From NCBI RefSeq assembly GCF_900102745.1, contig NZ_FMZF01000002.1, positions 124,001-188,000 on the forward strand: a DNA stretch of 64,000 nucleotides, given 5' to 3'. The notes under the pieces were generated by a model. It searched no databases, had not been told where the DNA came from, and saw nothing but the letters and a program-made list of their open reading frames with translations. Source of the stretch: Geodermatophilus telluris (GTDB lineage: Bacteria > Actinomycetota > Actinomycetes > Mycobacteriales > Geodermatophilaceae). This document shows positions 16,560 through 25,921 of the stretch, piece after piece; position 1 is the first letter of the stretch; every line of letters starts with the position of its first letter. The position numbers and the translations under genes are program-made.

Positions 16560-17718
16560 GCGCGGTGCGCACCGCGTCGTCGACGGTGGCGGAGAACGCC
16601 GGGTCGGCCTCGGCGCGGGCGAGGACGGCGTCGAGCATCTCGGCGTAGACGTCGGCGTCCACGGTGAGCACCAGCGTGCCGCCGGCCTCGAGGAAGCGGG
16701 TAGCCCGCTCGCCGGGCGGGATGCCCTGGACGGCGACCGCGGCGCCCACGTCGTCGGTCATCACCGGGCCGTCGAAGCCGAGCTGCCCGCGGAGCACGTC
16801 GGTGACGACCACCCGGCTGAACGTCGCCGGCGCCGACGGGTCGATCGCCGGGTAGGTGGCCGACGAGAGCATCACGAACGGCTCGGCGGGGGAGTCGGCC
16901 AGCTCGCCGAAGGCGGCCACCTGCTCGCTGTCGGCGGTGGTGACCGGGTCGGCGACCCCGGCGGCCTCGTCGGTGTTCTGGTCGACCAGGCCCAGGCCGG
17001 GGAAGTGCTTGAGCGTGGAGGTGACGCCGTGGTCGGCCAGCCCGTCGACCACGGTGCGGACGTCGGCCACGACGTCGGCGGCGGTGCTGCCGTACTGGCG
17101 GCCGAACGCACCGATCGGGTCGTTGTCGGCCTCGGTGCCCGCCGGGACGACGTCGGCCACCGGCGCGAGGTCGAGGGTGACGCCGGCCGCGGCCAGCGAG
17201 GCACCGAGGCCGTCGGCCAGCGCGGCGAGCTGGTCGGGCGGCAGCTGGCCCTGCTCGGCGGCCGACGGCAGGCGCTCGAACCCGGGGCCGCGCAGCGCCT
17301 GCACCTGACCGCCCTCCTGGTCGGCGGCCACCCACGGGCCCGGGCCGGTCGCCGTCTCCGCCCAGCGGCCGGTCACCTCGGCGAGGTCCGCGGCGGGGGC
17401 CTGCGACCGGCCGGCGAGGAAGACGCCGCCGACGCCGTCCTCGACCAGCGCGTCGCCGGCGTCGAGGCCGGTCAGCGGGACGCCGACGACGAACAGCTGC
17501 GCCACCTGCGCGCGGCGGTCGAGGTCGGCGAGCGCCGCGTCGACCTGTGCGTCGAGCGCGTCCTCCGGCGCCGGGCTCGGTGTGGGCGAGGTCGTCGCAG
17601 TGCTGGTGGCGGAGGTGCTCGACGCGGTCGACGGCGAGTCGCTGCCCGAGCAGGCGGTGAGGAGGCAGATCAGCGCGCAGAGGGCCGGCAGGGACCGGGC
17701 GGGCGCGGGCGGGCGCAT
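16525..17718 (-). CDS. glycoside hydrolase family 3 lipoprotein (LpqI/NagZ-like)
   Basis: A 397-residue secreted lipoprotein: positively charged start, hydrophobic core and lipobox LLTAC with acylated Cys near residue 23, then a Ser/Thr/Pro linker. The GH3 barrel has PWVAADQEGGQVQAL, LDLAPVADVVP, LKHFPGLGLV and the nucleophile Asp in VMTDDVGAA. Family members remove beta-N-acetylglucosamine from muropeptides. The usual catalytic KHFPGHG...DSH dyad is altered here (KHFPGLG...QNTD), a variant I associate with the actinobacterial LpqI group. It may recycle cell-wall fragments at the outer membrane face. Confidence 0.87.
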   Translation of the reverse strand: MRPPAPARSLPALCALICLLTACSGSDSPSTASSTSATSTATTSPTPSPAPEDALDAQVDAALADLDRRAQVAQLFVVGVPLTGLDAGDALVEDGVGGVFLAGRSQAPAADLAEVTGRWAETATGPGPWVAADQEGGQVQALRGPGFERLPSAAEQGQLPPDQLAALADGLGASLAAAGVTLDLAPVADVVPAGTEADNDPIGAFGRQYGSTAADVVADVRTVVDGLADHGVTSTLKHFPGLGLVDQNTDEAAGVADPVTTADSEQVAAFGELADSPAEPFVMLSSATYPAIDPSAPATFSRVVVTDVLRGQLGFDGPVMTDDVGAAVAVQGIPPGERATRFLEAGGTLVLTVDADVYAEMLDAVLARAEADPAFSATVDDAVRTALTAKARAGLLG

Positions 17719-17807
17719 GGAGCTCCTCGGACGGCGGACGGGGGACCGGTCCCAGTCTGACCGGTCGCCCCGTCGCGGTCGGGGACCCCTGGGGCACCAT
17801 CGGGCGG

Positions 17808-18467
17808 GTGGCGAGGGCGGGGGTGCGGGCAGCGGTCCTCGTCGCCCTCCTCGCCGCGGCGGTCGGAGTGGTCCTCGTCGTCGACCTGCCCGACGCGGAC
17901 ACGGTGCGCGCCTGGCTGGCCGGGACCGGGCCCGTCGGTCTGCTGGTCGTCACCCTCGGTGTCGCGGCAGCGCTGGTCGCCCCCGTGCCGAGGACGGCGG
18001 TGTCGCTGCTGCTCGGCGCCGTCCTCGGCTTCTGGACCGGGCTGGTCGTCGCCGTCGTCGGCGGCACGCTGGGCGGGCTGGCCGCCTTCGGCCTGAGCCG
18101 GGCGCTGGGCCGGGACGCGGTCACCCGGCTGGCGGGCCGGCGGCTGGCGGCGGTGGACCGGGCGCTCGCCGGCCGGAGCCTCGGCGCGGTCGTCCTGGCG
18201 CGGCTGTCACCGCTGTCGTACACGCTGGTCAGCTACGCCGCCGGGGTGACCGGGGTGCGGCTGCGTCCCTACGCGGTGGGCACGGCGCTGGGCATCGTGC
18301 CCGGCTCGGCGCTGCACGTCGCGGCGGGCGCGTCGGCGGGCCGGCTGCTGGGGTGGGTGACCTCGCCCGGCGGGCTGCTCGTGGAGGGGGCGGTGCTGCT
18401 GCTCGCCGTCGCCGGGGGCGTGGCGTGGTGGCGCCGGGGCCGGTCGCGGTCCGCGCCGGGCCCCTGA
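17808..18467 (+). CDS. TVP38/TMEM64 family membrane protein
   Basis: A 219-residue polytopic protein, GTG start 17808. It shows the VTT/SNARE-associated fold: VTLGVAAALVAPVPRTAVSLLLGAVLGFWTGLVVAVVGGTLGGLAAFGLSRALGRD, then ARLSPLSYTLVSYAAGVTGVRLRPYAVGTALGIVPGSALHV. It is distantly related to DedA; a role in lipid scrambling or export is possible. It is divergent from the GH3 gene. The last helix is followed by an Arg-rich tail. Confidence 0.82.
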   Translation: MARAGVRAAVLVALLAAAVGVVLVVDLPDADTVRAWLAGTGPVGLLVVTLGVAAALVAPVPRTAVSLLLGAVLGFWTGLVVAVVGGTLGGLAAFGLSRALGRDAVTRLAGRRLAAVDRALAGRSLGAVVLARLSPLSYTLVSYAAGVTGVRLRPYAVGTALGIVPGSALHVAAGASAGRLLGWVTSPGGLLVEGAVLLLAVAGGVAWWRRGRSRSAPGP

Positions 18468-18565
18468 GGTCACCCCGATCACGGCGGCGGGCGGTTACCC
18501 TCCTCCGGCCGAGACGCACCGCGCGAGCGGGAGCGGTCCCGGCCACCGTGGACGGGGAGGTCAGG

Positions 18566-19438
18566 GTGTCGCAGGAGGACCTCGCGCGCCGGTTCGCCGG
18601 GGACGTGGACGAGACCAGGCGGGTGTGGTCGCCGTCCGGTGAGCCGGTGCTGCCGCCGCCGCCCGGTGGCTGGCCGGTGCCGCCGCCGCGCGCGGCCGCC
18701 ACCACCATCCGGCCGGTGCCGCCGCAGCAGTCGCCGTCCCCGCTCTGGGACGCGCCGCCGGCCGCCCCGGGACCGGTGTCCGGTCCGGCGCCGCTGTCCC
18801 CGGCACCCGCCCGCCGCGGGTCGGGGCGCACCGTGCTGGTCACCGCCCTGGTCGCCGCGCTGGCGGTCGGCGGCGGCGTGGCGACGTGGTTCGCCCTCGG
18901 CGACGGCTCGGACGGGACGACGCCGGCGGGCCCGACGACCGCCGCCGCCGACGCCACCACCGGCAAGGACCTGGACGACGCGACGTCCCCGGCGCCGGCG
19001 CCGGCCGCGCCCACGGCGTCCCCCGAGGAGCAGGCGCTGGCCGACCTGCAGGCCCTGCGCGACGAGTCGCTGGCCCGGGTCGTCCTCGACGGCCGTTGGG
19101 TGGCGCAGGTGGCCAGCAAGGACGTCGGGATCACCGACCCCCTGCAGACGGCCGCCAACGGCACCCACCAGTTCTTCGCCGCCGACATCCTGCAGGAGAG
19201 CCGGGCCGCGCTGTCGGTCGTGGAGGACCCCTCGGACCTCTACGTGCTGTGGAGCACCGACTTCGGCCGGGCCTCGACCGCCCCCGACGGCGACCCGTAC
19301 TGGGTGACCCTCGTCGACGGCGACTTCGCGAGCGAGGGCGCCGTCGACGCGTGGTGCGCCGGCGCCTACCCGCAGCTGTCCGCCGAGCAGCTCGCCAACA
19401 CCTGCGTCGGTCGGACCCTCACCCCGCCGCACGAGTGA
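18566..19438 (+). CDS. Pro-rich, single-pass membrane-anchored extracytoplasmic protein
   Basis: A 290-residue protein starting at GTG 18566, preceded by GGGGAGG at good spacing (GTG 18548 is in frame too). The N-terminal 85 residues are Pro-rich and cytoplasmic, one membrane helix follows (TVLVTALVAALAVGGGVATWFAL), then a Thr/Ala/Pro linker and a folded extracellular domain of about 130 residues with two Cys (WCAGAYPQLS and NTCVGRTL) able to form a disulfide. Family unknown; the layout suits a surface sensor or wall-binding protein. Confidence 0.72.
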   Translation: MSQEDLARRFAGDVDETRRVWSPSGEPVLPPPPGGWPVPPPRAAATTIRPVPPQQSPSPLWDAPPAAPGPVSGPAPLSPAPARRGSGRTVLVTALVAALAVGGGVATWFALGDGSDGTTPAGPTTAAADATTGKDLDDATSPAPAPAAPTASPEEQALADLQALRDESLARVVLDGRWVAQVASKDVGITDPLQTAANGTHQFFAADILQESRAALSVVEDPSDLYVLWSTDFGRASTAPDGDPYWVTLVDGDFASEGAVDAWCAGAYPQLSAEQLANTCVGRTLTPPHE

Positions 19439-19804
19439 GTGGAGCGCCGACCGAGTCACCGGACTGGTCGGTGCAGCTCGGGCGCATCGGTGAGGTCGTC
19501 CGGATGTTGCCGTGCCACGGGGCCCGACCCGGTCGACCATCGGGGCGCAGCCACCCGACAGCCACGACCTCGAACAGGCTGGCCCCCGCCCGTCTTCATC
19601 AGTCCGAGGGGGAAGGTGAGCACCTGACGGCAGCACGCCCCGTCCTACGGCGAGCGGCTGCCGTTCCGGACGAGCAGCAGTCGACACATCGTCGTCGACG
19701 GTCCTGCGATCGCCGGCGAAGCGAGGACCGCACGGGTTGGTCGACAGGCGAGGTGCCTCCTCGGGGCGAGGTCCTGCGGGAGCCGTGCCAGGCCCCATGA
19801 TGGC
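19439..19804. other. 366-bp gap without a convincing gene
   Basis: Between the membrane-anchored protein and the galE remnant. Open frames here are short or lack a start with a ribosome site and family resemblance. Codon positions do not show the strong third-position GC bias of the neighbours, so it looks like decayed or non-coding DNA. Confidence 0.5.
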
Positions 19805-19810
19805 TAGGCT
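19805..19810 (+). promoter_or_regulatory. -10 box conserved before the galE remnant
   Basis: TAGGCT lies 6 nt before GTG 19817, matching TAGGGT 7 nt before the intact galE ATG at 58175. The shared box and spacing suggest the promoter region was copied along with the gene start. Confidence 0.4.
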
Positions 19811-19816
19811 GCCGTC

Positions 19817-20005
19817 GTGTCCTGGCTGATCACCGGCGGGGCCGGTCACACGGGACCCTCCGTCGCCGTGGCGTGCAGCGTCGGCGGGCGCGGGGTGCTG
19901 GGCTCGGGCGCCCTCACCCCGAGGCCGACCGAGGGGGTCTGCGGCGCGCCGCTCGTGGCCGGCGTCCACGCTGGACCAGCGGGATCCCCCGTCTGCGACC
20001 GCTAG
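19817..20005 (+). pseudogene. decayed 5' fragment of a galE-like epimerase gene
   Basis: The 62-codon frame begins SWLITGGAGHTG, nearly the same as SWLVTGGAGYIG at the start of the intact galE at 58175; similarity fades but reappears as GAPLVAG against GVPLVTG around codon 45, offset by one codon. The Rossmann glycines remain, yet the rest of the epimerase (catalytic YxxxK, sugar-binding domain) is absent. It is best seen as a remnant of a duplicated or rearranged galE at the left border of the polysaccharide locus. Confidence 0.65.
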
Positions 20006-20280
20006 TGGCCCTGCACCGGTACCGGGAGATCCGGTCGGCTCGCTTTCCGCTGGGGCCGCCGGACCGCTGCGACACGACGATCATCGAGGCATTCGACGAC
20101 GCGTGGCTGCTCATCGAGCACGCACCCGGCGGCGCAGAACTCGTGGGGATCGCCGAGGACTACGACGCCGCCCGAGCCTGGTTGGTCGAGGAGCTGCAGG
20201 AACCCGAGGACCCCCAGGAACTCAAGGACCCCCAGGAACTCGAGGACCCCCAGGAACTCGAGGACCCCCAGGAGCCCTGA
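20005..20280 (+). CDS. small protein with C-terminal DPQELE repeats
   Basis: A 91-residue ORF from GTG 20005, overlapping the stop of the galE remnant. Residues 1-65 look like a compact domain (TTIIEAFDDAWLLIEHAPGGAELVGIAEDYDAARAWLVEEL). The C-terminus is made of four copies of an 18-bp unit encoding EDPQEL-type hexapeptides. It is highly acidic. Function unknown; the repeat length may vary between strains. Its start has no clear ribosome site. Confidence 0.55.
   Translation: MALHRYREIRSARFPLGPPDRCDTTIIEAFDDAWLLIEHAPGGAELVGIAEDYDAARAWLVEELQEPEDPQELKDPQELEDPQELEDPQEP
20206..20277 (+). repeat. 4 x 18-bp in-frame tandem repeat
   Basis: Units at 20206-20223, 20224-20241, 20242-20259 and 20260-20277, consensus GAGGACCCCCAGGAACTC, differing at one base in unit 2 and in the last three-codon end of unit 4. 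It encodes the acidic tail of the small protein. Near-identity points to recent slippage. Confidence 0.9.
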
Positions 20281-20302
20281 TCCCGCGTTCCGGCTCAGCG
20301 CG

Positions 20303-22201
20303 TCAGGGGAGCACCCCCATCTGCCGCAACGCGTCGACTACCCGCTGCGCCGACTGCTCCGGCGTCGAGGTCGTGGTGTCGAGTCGGAGTTCCGGGTCCT
20401 CAGGTGGCTCGTACGGAGAGTCGACCCCGGTGAAGTTCACCAGTTCGCCGCGCCGGGCCTTGCCATACAGCCCCTTGACGTCCCGCTGCTCGGCGATGGC
20501 CAGCGGCGTGTCCACGAACACCTCGCAGAACTCACCCTCGTCCACCAGCGTGCGAGCCATCAGGCGTTCGGCCCGGAAGGGGGAGATGAAGGACACCAGC
20601 ACGACGAGTCCCGCGTCGACCATCAGCTTGGCGACCTCGGCGACGCGGCGGATGTTCTCCACGCGGTCCGCCTCGGTGAAGCCGAGGTCCCGGTTCAACC
20701 CGTGCCGCACGTTGTCGCCGTCGAGCAGCGTGGTGTGCACCCCGAGCGCGTGCAACCTCTTGTCGACCATGTCGGCGATCGCCGACTTCCCGGCGCCGGA
20801 CAGCCCGGTGAACCAGACGACGCAGGGCCGGTGACCCTTGAGTGCGGCGTGCGCCTCCTTGTCCACCGTCAGTGCCTGCCAGTGGATGTTCTGGGACCGC
20901 CGCAGCGCGAAGTGCAACATGCCTGCGCCGACCGTCGCGTTCGTCAGCCGGTCGATGAGCACGAAGCCACCCATGTCCCGGTTGTCGGCGTACGGGTCGA
21001 AGGCGACCGGCCGGTCCAGGCTGAGGTTGCACACCCCGATCTCGTTAAGTGCCAGCGTCGTGGCGGATGCGTGTTCGAGCGTGTTGACGTCCACGCGGTA
21101 CTTGGGCCGGCTCACCGAGGCGGCCACGGTCCCAGTGCCGAGCTTGAGCAGGTAGGGGCGGCCCGGCAGCATCTCGTGCTCGGCCATCCAGACGACGTGT
21201 CCCTCGAACTGGTCGGCGGCGCCGGCGGGCGACGCGGCGGCGCACAGCACGTCGCCGCGGCTGACGTCGATCTCGTCGGTCAGGGTGATCGTCACCGACT
21301 GCTCGGCCACCGCCTCGTCCAGGTCGCCGTCCATCGTGACGATGCGCGAGACGGTGCTCTGCTGCCCTGACGGGACGACCCGAACGCGGTCGCCGACCCG
21401 GACACGGCCACCGACGATGAGACCCGAGAACCCCCGGAAGTCGTGGCTCGGCCGGTTCACCCACTGCACGGGCAGCCGGAAGGGGCCGTCCTGCGCCGGC
21501 GCGGCCACCTGGACCGTCTCGAGGTACCCGATCAGCGTGGGGCCGTGGTACCAGGGTGTGTGTGGACTGGGCTCGGTGATGTTGTCGCCACGCAGGGCCG
21601 ACACCGGGATGCAGACGACGTCGGTGAGCCCGATCTGCTCGGCGAACGCCCGGTACTCGGTCTCGATCGTGTCGAAGACCTCGTGCGAGTAGTCGACGAG
21701 GTCCAGCTTGTTGACGGCGACGACGACCTTGCGGATGCCCAACAACGAGACCAGGTAGCTGTGCCGACGCGTCTGGGTGAGGACGCCACGGCGGGCGTCG
21801 ATCAAGATGACCGCCACCTCGGCCGTCGACGCCCCGGTGACCATGTTGCGGGTGTACTGCTCGTGACCAGGGGTGTCCGCGACGATGAACTTCCGCTTCT
21901 CAGTGGCGAAGAACCGGTACGCGACGTCGATGGTGATGCCCTGCTCGCGCTCGGCGGCCAGGCCGTCGACCAGCAGCGCGAAGTCCAGCTCGCCCCCCTG
22001 CGTGCCGACCTTCCTCGAGTCCTCCTCGAGCGCGGCCAGGTGGTCCTCGAACACGAGGTGTGACTCGTACAGCAGCCGCCCGATCAGCGTCGACTTGCCG
22101 TCGTCCACGCTGCCGCAGGTGATGAACCGCAGCATGGTCTTGTGCTGGTGGGCCTCGAGATAGCCCTCGACGTCCTCGGCGATCAGGTCGGAGGCGGCCA
22201 T
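20303..22201 (-). CDS. cysNC: bifunctional sulfate adenylyltransferase subunit 1 / adenylylsulfate kinase
   Basis: A 632-residue fusion. Residues 1-430 are the CysN GTPase that drives ATP sulfurylase: GSVDDGKST (30-38), [22 protein letters not shown] and NKLDLVDY G-motifs, then elongation-factor-like beta barrels. Residues about 455-632 are the CysC APS kinase: GLSGAGKS (K472), [22 protein letters not shown] and CEVFVDTP. It makes APS and then PAPS from sulfate. It overlaps the cysD stop by one base (TGATG) and is the last gene of the sulfate operon. The same fusion occurs in mycobacteria. Confidence 0.96.
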   Translation of the reverse strand: MAASDLIAEDVEGYLEAHQHKTMLRFITCGSVDDGKSTLIGRLLYESHLVFEDHLAALEEDSRKVGTQGGELDFALLVDGLAAEREQGITIDVAYRFFATEKRKFIVADTPGHEQYTRNMVTGASTAEVAVILIDARRGVLTQTRRHSYLVSLLGIRKVVVAVNKLDLVDYSHEVFDTIETEYRAFAEQIGLTDVVCIPVSALRGDNITEPSPHTPWYHGPTLIGYLETVQVAAPAQDGPFRLPVQWVNRPSHDFRGFSGLIVGGRVRVGDRVRVVPSGQQSTVSRIVTMDGDLDEAVAEQSVTITLTDEIDVSRGDVLCAAASPAGAADQFEGHVVWMAEHEMLPGRPYLLKLGTGTVAASVSRPKYRVDVNTLEHASATTLALNEIGVCNLSLDRPVAFDPYADNRDMGGFVLIDRLTNATVGAGMLHFALRRSQNIHWQALTVDKEAHAALKGHRPCVVWFTGLSGAGKSAIADMVDKRLHALGVHTTLLDGDNVRHGLNRDLGFTEADRVENIRRVAEVAKLMVDAGLVVLVSFISPFRAERLMARTLVDEGEFCEVFVDTPLAIAEQRDVKGLYGKARRGELVNFTGVDSPYEPPEDPELRLDTTTSTPEQSAQRVVDALRQMGVLP

Positions 22202-23127
22202 CAGAAGTAGCCCTCCTGCTTCTTCTTCTCCATCGACCCCGTGGAGTCGTGGTCGATGACCCGGCCCTGCCGTTCCGACGTCGTGGTCAGCAGCATCTCC
22301 CGGATGACGGCCGGCAGCGTGTCCGCCGTGCTCTCCACCGCGCCGCTGAGCGGGTAACAGCCCAGGGTCCGGAACCGGACGCTCCTCAACTCCGGCTCCT
22401 CGCCGGGGAACAGCGGCATCCGCTCGTCGTCGACCATGATCAGCGTGCCATCGCGCTCGACCACAGGGCGCGGGGCCCCGAAGTACAGCGGGACGATCGG
22501 GATCTCCTCGAGGTAGACGTACTGCCAGACGTCGAGCTCGGTCCAGTTCGACAGCGGGAACACCCGGATGTTCTCGCCCTGGCTGTGCCGGACGTTGTAG
22601 GTCCGCCACAGCTCCGGACGTTGCTGCTTGGGGTCCCAGCGGTGCTGGGCCGACCGTACGGAGAAGATCCGTTCCTTGGCCCGGGACTTCTCCTCGTCCC
22701 GCCGGGCACCGCCGAACGCCAGGTCGAAGCCCCACTTGTCGAGAGCCTGTTTGAGCCCCTGCGTCTTCCACATGTCCGTGTGGACCGCCGAGCCGTGGGT
22801 GAACGGGTTGATCCCCAGCTCGAGGCACTCGGGGTTCTGGTGCACCAGGAGTTCGAGCCCGAGCTCGACTGCGGTCTTGTCCCGGAACTCGTACATCTGC
22901 CGGAACTTCCACGTCGTGTCCACGTGCAGCAGCGGGAAGGGTGGGGGCGAGGGGTGGAAGGCCTTTCGCGCCAGGTGCAGCATCACCGAGCTGTCCTTGC
23001 CGACGGAGTAGAGCATGACCGGGCGCTCGCTCTCCGCGACTGCCTCCCGCATGACGTGGATGCTCTCGGCCTCCAGACGCTGCAGGTGCGTGAGCGTCCG
23101 GTGGGGCAGTGTCGCCTGCGTGCTCAA
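22201..23127 (-). CDS. cysD: sulfate adenylyltransferase subunit 2
   Basis: A 308-residue PP-loop ATPase that transfers AMP to sulfate together with CysN. The start is TTG 23127: it overlaps the cysQ stop as TTGA, has AGGAG about 10 nt upstream, and gives an N-terminus [24 protein letters not shown] as in homologues. Motifs: [15 protein letters not shown] (SGGKDS-like loop), [37 protein letters not shown] and the C-terminal EGYF. Operon partner of cysNC and cysQ. Confidence 0.95.
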   Translation of the reverse strand: MSTQATLPHRTLTHLQRLEAESIHVMREAVAESERPVMLYSVGKDSSVMLHLARKAFHPSPPPFPLLHVDTTWKFRQMYEFRDKTAVELGLELLVHQNPECLELGINPFTHGSAVHTDMWKTQGLKQALDKWGFDLAFGGARRDEEKSRAKERIFSVRSAQHRWDPKQQRPELWRTYNVRHSQGENIRVFPLSNWTELDVWQYVYLEEIPIVPLYFGAPRPVVERDGTLIMVDDERMPLFPGEEPELRSVRFRTLGCYPLSGAVESTADTLPAVIREMLLTTTSERQGRVIDHDSTGSMEKKKQEGYF

Positions 23128-23912
23128 CGGTGTGCTCCTGCCTGTGCGATGACCGACATCAGGTGTGGTGCCAGCTCCGGCCGGCAGACCACGAGGTCCG
23201 GGAGGTGCGGGTCCGGCTGGTTGTAGCGAAGGGGTGAGCCGTCCAGACGGGAGGTGTGCAGTCCCGCCGCACGGGCGACGGCCACGGGGGCCGCCGAGTC
23301 CCACTCGTACTGCCCGCCGCCGTGCACGTAGAAGTCGACCTCGCCGCGGACCACCGCCGCCACCTTGAACCCGGCCGATCCCATGGCGACCAGTTCAGCG
23401 TCCATCGCCGCGGCCACGGCGGTGGCGATGGACGGCGGTCGGGTACGGCTGACCGCCATGCGCAGGGGTGCGGCCGGATCCCGGTCCGGGACCACCGGCG
23501 ACGTGGCCGACGTGAGGACGACGTCGAGCCCCGGGAGCGCCACCGCGCCGGTGACGAGGTCGGCGTCTGCCCACAGGGCCACGTGCACGGCCCAGTCCGA
23601 TCGGTCCTCCGAGAACTCCCTGGTGCCGTCCAGCGGATCGATGATCCACACCCGTCGTGCACCGATGCGTGCGCCGTCATCAGGCGCTTCCTCCGACAGC
23701 ACGGCGTCCGACGGGCGAGCTGCCGCCAGGCCGCCCGCGAGCAGGGTCTGCGCCTCGGCGTCACCGCGCGTCCTGACCTCTTCCGGCGGGGAGCCTTGCA
23801 GCGCGCGGCGCAGGTCCCGCAGTCGCTGTCCGACCGTCCGGGCCAGGACAGCAGCGAGCTCGGCGTCGGACAACCCCTCGGTCAGTGGCGTGGTGGACGG
23901 GTCGTCTCGCAT
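23124..23912 (-). CDS. cysQ: 3'(2'),5'-bisphosphate nucleotidase (PAP phosphatase)
   Basis: A 262-residue inositol-monophosphatase-fold enzyme. Start ATG 23912 has GAGG eight bases upstream. Metal motifs are visible: LSEEAPDDG, then [25 protein letters not shown] (the DPxDGT signature) and [16 protein letters not shown] near the C-terminus. It converts PAP, the by-product of every PAPS-dependent sulfotransferase, to AMP, and can also limit PAPS. It sits just upstream of cysD with coupled translation. Confidence 0.93.
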   Translation of the reverse strand: MRDDPSTTPLTEGLSDAELAAVLARTVGQRLRDLRRALQGSPPEEVRTRGDAEAQTLLAGGLAAARPSDAVLSEEAPDDGARIGARRVWIIDPLDGTREFSEDRSDWAVHVALWADADLVTGAVALPGLDVVLTSATSPVVPDRDPAAPLRMAVSRTRPPSIATAVAAAMDAELVAMGSAGFKVAAVVRGEVDFYVHGGGQYEWDSAAPVAVARAAGLHTSRLDGSPLRYNQPDPHLPDLVVCRPELAPHLMSVIAQAGAHR

Positions 23913-24060
23913 CGACGTCCTCACTGCTCCCGGTTCCGGAGGGGCCTGCGCCGGGCGGAGGGTGGTGGGACGAGCCCGGTGTGCCGCGACATGGTGCACG
24001 CCCGACCTGGTCCGGGGAACCGTTCCGTCCACGAGCGTCGGCAGGAGCATCCGTCCGGCC

Positions 24061-25047
24061 TCACTCGACCGGCGCGATCGGTGTCACGTGGCCGGCGCGT
24101 CCGGCGCGGCCGGGGGCGGCCCGGCGACGCTGCTGCCAGACCAGCGGGGCCAGACCGTGTCGGGAGCGCACCCAGGCCCATCCCCCGGCGCCCGCGACGA
24201 GGGCGGCGACGACGATCCCGAGCACCGTGCTCGTCGACGCGCCGAGCAGCTTGGCTCCTGACGCCAGGAGCACGATCGCGAGCGCCCGACGCACCAGCCC
24301 ACCGGGGGAGTGCGACGAGACCTGCGCGCCGAGCCAGACGCCGGGAATGGCACCCACCAGGACGCTGCCGGTCAGGCCGAGGGTGAAGTCGCCGAACAGG
24401 ATGTGGCCGACGGAGGCGGACGCGACCAGGGGCACCGCCTGCACGAGGTCGGTGCCGACCAGCTGTCCCGCCTTCATCGACGGGTAGAGCAGCAACAGGG
24501 TCACGATCATCAGCGAGCCGGCGCCCACGGAGGTCATCCCGACCACCAACCCACCCCCGGCCCCCACGAGGACGGTGACCAGCCGGCGCACGGGGACCCT
24601 GGTCAACGACGTCTCCGGCGCCTCGGGGTGGCCGGTGGCTCGGCGTCGTTCGCGTGCCAGCAGCTTGAGGTAGGACTTGGCCACCATCGACAGGGACGCC
24701 AGGACGAGGACGACGCCGAGCGCCACGAGCAGGACCTCCTGCAGGTCCTCGCCGGAGCCGAGCAGTCGGAGGAGCAGGACGCCGGCGAAGGCACCGGGGA
24801 CCGAGCCCACGCACAGCCACGTGACCAGGCCCAGGTGGACGGTGCCGCGGCGCAGGTGCACCAGTCCGCCGATCGGTTTCATGAAGAAGCTGGCGACCAC
24901 GTCGCTGGAGACGGCGGCCAGGGGGGAGATCCCGAAGAAGAACACCAGGACGGGGGTCATCAACGCGCCGCCGCCCATGCCGGTGAGGCCGACCACCACG
25001 CCGACCAGCAGGCCGGCCACGGCGATCGCCGGGTTCCACCAGTCCAT
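24061..25047 (-). CDS. TauE/SafE family anion permease
   Basis: A 328-residue membrane protein, ATG 25047 preceded by AAGGGGGG. About eight helices in two repeats, each opening with a Gly-rich stretch: LLVGVVVGLTGMGGGALMTPVLV and GGLVVGMTSVGAGSLMIVTLLLLYP, diagnostic for TauE/SafE. Members move sulfite, sulfoacetate or sulfate-like anions. As first gene upstream of cysQ-cysD-cysNC it probably imports the sulfur source for PAPS synthesis or exports sulfite; direction is not settled by sequence. Confidence 0.88.
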   Translation of the reverse strand: MDWWNPAIAVAGLLVGVVVGLTGMGGGALMTPVLVFFFGISPLAAVSSDVVASFFMKPIGGLVHLRRGTVHLGLVTWLCVGSVPGAFAGVLLLRLLGSGEDLQEVLLVALGVVLVLASLSMVAKSYLKLLARERRRATGHPEAPETSLTRVPVRRLVTVLVGAGGGLVVGMTSVGAGSLMIVTLLLLYPSMKAGQLVGTDLVQAVPLVASASVGHILFGDFTLGLTGSVLVGAIPGVWLGAQVSSHSPGGLVRRALAIVLLASGAKLLGASTSTVLGIVVAALVAGAGGWAWVRSRHGLAPLVWQQRRRAAPGRAGRAGHVTPIAPVE

Positions 25048-25217
25048 GAGCCCCCCTTCGCGCCGGGCGAGCAGGGCTGCGTCCGTCCGGCGCGACTCGG
25101 CACTGACGAGGAAGGCGACCATAGGGCCTGTCGCCCCACAAGGGAGGAATTCCGTCTCTTCGGTCGGCTCTCACGCGCGGGGCGCCGGATCGGCTGTTCC
25201 TCGGGTCGTACCTGTCC

Positions 25218-25223
25218 TACGGT
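25218..25223 (+). promoter_or_regulatory. possible -10 box for the response regulator pair
   Basis: TACGGT 38 nt before the GTG at 25262, with a weak TGTTCC 17 nt upstream as a -35 candidate. By-eye suggestion only. Confidence 0.25.
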
Positions 25224-25261
25224 CGCCGGGCCGAGCACGACGTGAGGGGTGGGGGGGCGCC

Positions 25262-25921
25262 GTGCGGATCCTGCTCTGCGACGATCACAGACTCTTCCTG
25301 GAGACCCTCGCGGTCACCCTCCAGGCCCGTGGGCACGAGGTCGTCCTCACGACCTCACCGGCCGAGGCCGTGCGGCGGGTGGAGACGGACGACCCCGCCC
25401 TCCACGTCCCCGACCTCTACGTCACGGAGCTGCGCTTTCCCGGAGGAGCCGGCCTCGTCGCGCTGGAGGCCCTACGGGCCCGTCACCCGACGTGCCGTGG
25501 CGTGGTCCTCTCGGGGACGATCGGTCCGCAGGACGCGGAGGCCGCCGTCGCAGCAGGTGCGGTCGCCGTTCTGTGCAAGGACGATCCTCTCGACGCACTT
25601 CTCGACGCGTTCGACCGGATCGCCGCTGGGGTCGAACCGACGCCGCCGGTCGCACGCCCCGTGTCGCTCCCGGTCGCGGTGCACCGAAGAGGTGGTCAGG
25701 GCCGCCTGCACCGGCTGCTGGGTGACCTCACGCACCGGGAGCGGCAGGTGCTCCAGTGTCTGATCGACGCGGAGGACACGGTGTCGATAGCCCGCTCGCT
25801 CGGCGTAGCGCCCAGCACGGCCCGCACCCACCTGCAGAACGTGTTCCTCAAGCTGGGTGTCCACAACCGTCTCCAGGCGGTCGCACTCGTCGCCGGACCG
25901 GAGGGGGACGCGGAGTCATGA
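25262..25921 (+). CDS. LuxR/NarL-type response regulator lacking the phospho-acceptor Asp
   Basis: A 219-residue regulator. The receiver domain (1-120) starts RILLCDDHRLF with the acidic pair D7/D8, and has the switch Ser/Thr (VVLSGT) and conserved Lys (K106 in VLCKDDP). The usual phosphorylated Asp is Glu 56 (LYVTELRFPGG), which may mimic the phosphorylated state. The C-terminal HTH reads LTHRERQVLQCLIDAEDTVSIARSLGVAPSTARTHLQNVFLKLGVHNRLQAV. No histidine kinase is nearby. It stands upstream of the polysaccharide genes and could control them. Confidence 0.88.
   Translation: MRILLCDDHRLFLETLAVTLQARGHEVVLTTSPAEAVRRVETDDPALHVPDLYVTELRFPGGAGLVALEALRARHPTCRGVVLSGTIGPQDAEAAVAAGAVAVLCKDDPLDALLDAFDRIAAGVEPTPPVARPVSLPVAVHRRGGQGRLHRLLGDLTHRERQVLQCLIDAEDTVSIARSLGVAPSTARTHLQNVFLKLGVHNRLQAVALVAGPEGDAES

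Noticed and set aside
18886..19800. 304-codon plus-strand frame crossing the end of the membrane-anchored protein gene
   Set aside because: It overlaps a better gene in another frame, is rich in Arg/Gly/Pro shadow codons and shows no motif.
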